DNA of 33,760 nt, taken from Spirochaetia bacterium (GTDB taxonomy: Bacteria > Spirochaetota > Spirochaetia > DSM-16054 > Sediminispirochaetaceae). Both the position numbers and the translations under genes were made by a program. The DNA lies in the NCBI GenBank assembly GCA_021736475.1, contig JAIPFV010000022.1:1-33760 (forward strand), read 5' to 3'. The notes beneath the pieces were generated by a model. The model did not search any database and was not told the DNA's origin. It was given only the letters and a program-made list of their open reading frames with translations. Below, piece by piece: positions 31,655 through 33,760 of the stretch (positions are counted from its first letter, which is position 1; every line of letters begins with the position of its first letter).

Positions 31655-32188
31655 CTATTCTGCATCATAGTTGATTAGAGTGGTAATCCGGTAATCTGAT
31701 AACTGCTCGGCATAATTGAGAAAGGGCAGACCAATCACACAGAAGATGTCCTCAACCCTGCCGCCAATTTCGCTAATCAATTCTGCGGCCGCTTTTAAGG
31801 TTCCACCAGTGGCGATAAGATCATCTATTAAAAGCACATTGGTATCCGGCTTCACATCGCTGGTATGAATTTGAATAACATCTTCACCGTATTCAAGGGC
31901 AAAGCGTTTTTCCTTGGTTTCCCCAGGCAGTTTACCTGCTTTACGAACCAGCACTTGCGGAATCTGCATACGAGCAGCAAAGGGGGCGGAAAAGAGGAAT
32001 CCCCGGGCCTCTACCGCGGCAACGGCATCGATTTTTTTATCTTTATACTGCTCTACCATCGCATCGATACAGTAATTGAAAGCAGTCGGATTTTGGAGTA
32101 TTCCGGTGATGTCATAAAAGAGAATTCCCGGTTTTGGGAAATCCGGAACTTTGCGAATTGCCTGATCAAGGTTATAAGGTGTAACCAT
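31655..32188 (-). CDS. apt: Adenine phosphoribosyltransferase
   Basis: 177 residues from the ATG at 32188. The PRPP-binding loop is in VLLIDDLIATGGT, and the Apt blocks KPGILFYDIT and AVEARGFLF are present. It salvages adenine to AMP. An ATG four codons upstream (32200) is possible, but GGAG lies 6 nt before the second ATG. A TATAAT overlaps the first ATG, so the real mRNA 5' end could lie very near 32188. It is transcribed away from the ParA-like gene, with a shared 118-bp intergenic region. Confidence 0.96.
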   Translation of the reverse strand: MVTPYNLDQAIRKVPDFPKPGILFYDITGILQNPTAFNYCIDAMVEQYKDKKIDAVAAVEARGFLFSAPFAARMQIPQVLVRKAGKLPGETKEKRFALEYGEDVIQIHTSDVKPDTNVLLIDDLIATGGTLKAAAELISEIGGRVEDIFCVIGLPFLNYAEQLSDYRITTLINYDAE

Positions 32189-32216
32189 ACCTAACTCCAT
32201 TATATCGTAGTGTCAC

Positions 32217-32228
32217 TGTAAGCTTACA
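32217..32228. promoter_or_regulatory. Candidate operator: perfect 12-bp palindrome between apt and the ParA-like gene
   Basis: TGTAAGCTTACA is its own reverse complement. It lies where the -35 of apt would be if TATAAT at 32199-32204 is its -10; no good -35 hexamer exists there otherwise. It may bind a dimeric regulator. Inference only. Confidence 0.35.
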
Positions 32229-32269
32229 CAATTCATCTTAGTTGCGAAAGTGTTAGACGATAAAAAGAA

Positions 32270-32298
32270 TTGAATTTTTACAATAATTCTTCTATTCT
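32270..32298 (+). promoter_or_regulatory. Candidate promoter of the ParA-like gene, leaderless geometry
   Basis: TTGAAT (32270-32275), 17 nt, TATTCT (32293-32298), 8 nt to the ATG at 32307. No Shine-Dalgarno lies in the gap. An alternative -10, TACAAT at 32279-32284, lacks a fitting -35. Confidence 0.5.
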
Positions 32299-32306
32299 AA
32301 CAACAC

Positions 32307-33275
32307 ATGAAAACTATTCTTCCTATTGCCAGTGGAAAGGGCGGTGTTGGCAAGACCATGTGCATCGCTAATTTAGGAATTGCACTGGCTCAAGCAGGAA
32401 AAACCTGCATTTTGGTCGATCTAGATCTCGGCAGTTCAAACTTACATACCTGTCTCGGCATAAAAAACCGCCACCCGGGAATCGGTAACTACATATATAA
32501 GCAGGAGTCATCCCTGGAGGCATTAGTCTTGCCGACAGAGGTTCCGCAGCTTTACTTTATCCCCGGCGATTCGCTCCTTCCGGGTACTGCAAACTTGCCT
32601 TACTTTACAAAAAAGAAATTAATCCGCGAACTTGACCAGCTGGTGGCCGACTTCATTCTTATAGATCTGGGGGCCGGCAGCTCCTACAATGTAATCGACT
32701 TTTTTCTGATTTCCAACACAGGCCTGATTGTCACCACTCCCGAGACCACCGCCATACTCAGTTCCTATTCTTTTTTGAAAAGTGCAGTATACCGTCTACT
32801 CTACCGCAGCTTCCCTTCTAAAAGCCGGGAACGAGAAATAATTCAGGACTTTGTAAGCACCCCGATTGAAGGCAGCTCACTTTCTTTTCAGCAGCTGGTT
32901 GCGAAACTCTCAGAACATTCCTCCGATTCCGGCCTCAAGGCTGAAGAACAACTGCAGAGCTTTTTTCCACGTATAATACTCAATATGGGCAACTCTTCAC
33001 AAGATTTTTCGGTTGCCGCAAAACTGCGTGACATTAGCCGTAAAAACCTCGCTATTCCCATGGAGTTTATCGGCTTTTTACCACACGACCCCGCAGTGAG
33101 CAGGTCCATTTTTACCCGGGTGCCTTATATTCTTGATAAGCCAAACTCTCCATTTGCCCAGGGGATGCGCCTGTTGACCCAGAAACTGACCGCAGGAACC
33201 TTTCCAAGCACTCCCCAGTTGTTCGAAGACGATGAGGACATCCAGGAACTGCAGCAGGAGCTGAAACAGGAGTGA
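32307..33275 (+). CDS. ParA/MinD-family ATPase (FlhG-like)
   Basis: 322 residues. The deviant Walker A KGGVGKT is at 11-17, a Walker A'-type VDLDLGSSN at 37-45, and FILIDLGAG serves as Walker B. The central and C-terminal parts (ILNMGN, PMEFIGFLPHDPAV) follow the FlhG/MinD pattern. There is no clear MinD membrane-targeting helix; the last 15 residues are acidic and Gln-rich. Family members position cell-division or flagellar machinery. Without flhF, minC or parB next door, its exact role is open. It converges on tsaD with a 15-bp gap and no terminator. Confidence 0.88.
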   Translation: MKTILPIASGKGGVGKTMCIANLGIALAQAGKTCILVDLDLGSSNLHTCLGIKNRHPGIGNYIYKQESSLEALVLPTEVPQLYFIPGDSLLPGTANLPYFTKKKLIRELDQLVADFILIDLGAGSSYNVIDFFLISNTGLIVTTPETTAILSSYSFLKSAVYRLLYRSFPSKSREREIIQDFVSTPIEGSSLSFQQLVAKLSEHSSDSGLKAEEQLQSFFPRIILNMGNSSQDFSVAAKLRDISRKNLAIPMEFIGFLPHDPAVSRSIFTRVPYILDKPNSPFAQGMRLLTQKLTAGTFPSTPQLFEDDEDIQELQQELKQE

Positions 33276-33290
33276 GCCTTTTAGGATATG

Positions 33291-33760
33291 TTAAGGATAG
33301 GTTTTTCGAAAACGCTTAACCCGGGGGTATGCATTTAGATTAAAATCTGAATGTTCTCCGCGTTTCAGATAGTGATACCCGATTCCGGCAATCATAGCAC
33401 CATTATCCGTACACAAGCCCATTGAAGGGAAAACAGCTTCAACCCCTTCCATCTGTTCGAGACGACTGCGCAGAAGCGAGTTGGCCGCAACTCCGCCACC
33501 GGCAACAATGCGGGTCAGGCCGGTATCTTTCACCGCCCGTTTTACCCTGCGTACCAGCATATCAATTGCAGCCCGCTGAAAAGAAGCGGCGATATTTTCA
33601 GGAGACTTCTCCGATTCCCCATCCCAAAACTGATCAAGCTGGTTGATAACAGCGGTCTTTAAGCCGGAATATGAAACATCATACCGGTGGGTGCCTTTGT
33701 GCAATGAGGGATCGGGGAATGCGAAAGCCATGGGGTTAGCCGCCTTGCTTTGTGCAAGCT
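33291..33760 (-). CDS. tsaD: TsaD, t6A tRNA modification protein, C-terminal part (5'-truncated by window edge)
   Basis: The reading frame stays open through the right edge: codons for LAQSKAANP precede the first in-window ATG. The real gene therefore starts outside, and about 156 C-terminal residues are present. Family landmarks are RYDVSYSGLKTAV, VAGGGVAANSLLR and CTDNGAMIAGIGY, including the conserved Asp that binds metal. TsaD transfers the threonylcarbamoyl group to A37 of ANN-decoding tRNAs. Confidence 0.96.
   Translation of the reverse strand, partial: LAQSKAANPMAFAFPDPSLHKGTHRYDVSYSGLKTAVINQLDQFWDGESEKSPENIAASFQRAAIDMLVRRVKRAVKDTGLTRIVAGGGVAANSLLRSRLEQMEGVEAVFPSMGLCTDNGAMIAGIGYHYLKRGEHSDFNLNAYPRVKRFRKTYP

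Noticed and set aside
1-33760. Mobile element, phage or CRISPR content
   Set aside because: No transposase, integrase, att-like duplication or regularly spaced repeat array was found. The only repeats are two short tandem duplications at promoters and small palindromes.

Overview
The window looks like a chromosomal housekeeping region of a free-living spirochaete, most likely Spirochaetaceae. The evidence is gene content and order. A near-continuous minus-strand series runs apt ... rplU-prp-rpmA-obg-nadD-yqeK-LCP-rsfS ... ispE-spoVG ... rplY-pth-tilS-ftsH. As I recall, this closely matches the Borrelia chromosome around its spoVG/ftsH genes. A motility-associated DUF115 protein, a REC-rich set of soluble histidine kinases and a MinD/FlhG-like ATPase also fit. 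Genus and species cannot be fixed by eye. I saw no insertion sequence, prophage, CRISPR array, rRNA or replication origin.

Layout. (1) 1-655: the first 33 codons of an exported protein running off the left edge, a terminator, tRNA-Pro(CGG) and tRNA-Asp(GTC) on the minus strand, then back-to-back consensus promoters. (2) 656-3949, plus strand: a membrane-anchored parvulin-type foldase and a DUF115 protein. (3) 3933-5738: lepA, converging on DUF115. (4) 5782-12108: five two-component proteins on the minus strand. Three kinases carry N-terminal receiver domains, and a NarL-type regulator is the only DNA-binding output. (5) 12167-20352: a lipoprotein HtrA-like protease, an exported protein with Asp-rich repeats, ftsH, tilS, pth, rplY and tRNA-Gln(TTG), tightly packed and often overlapping. 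(6) 20519-21811: spoVG with its terminator, and ispE. (7) 21997-22227: a lone plus-strand gene for a 76-residue protein that is half Asp/Glu. (8) 22197-26912: the rplU-to-rsfS ribosome, GTPase, NAD and envelope operon. (9) 26980-31334: argS, pgeF and a 573-residue protein of unknown function. (10) 31455-33760: tRNA-Glu(CTC), tRNA-Gln(CTG), apt, a divergent ParA/MinD-family ATPase, and the C-terminal part of tsaD running off the right edge.

How the genes fit together. Most of the window serves translation: ribosomal proteins bL21, bL27 and bL25, ribosome assembly or silencing (Obg, RsfS, LepA), tRNA maturation and recycling (TilS, TsaD, Pth, ArgS) and five tRNA genes, none of which encodes CCA. 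A second theme is envelope protein quality control and wall assembly (PpiC-type foldase, FtsH, HtrA-like protease, LCP protein, PgeF). The signalling cluster is the most lineage-specific part.

Three patterns cut across genes. Perfect tandem direct repeats (11 bp x2 and 16 bp x2) sit against or almost against the -35 boxes of two promoters. Several genes have a -10 box 7-8 nt before the ATG and no Shine-Dalgarno, which suggests leaderless mRNAs. An intact Prp protease gene stands beside an rpmA that encodes no cleavable N-terminal extension. All calls come from reading the sequence; no database search was run. No stretch longer than 300 bases lacks a gene. The longest gap, 20353-20594, holds the spoVG terminator and an AT-rich stretch in which I found no convincing promoter.
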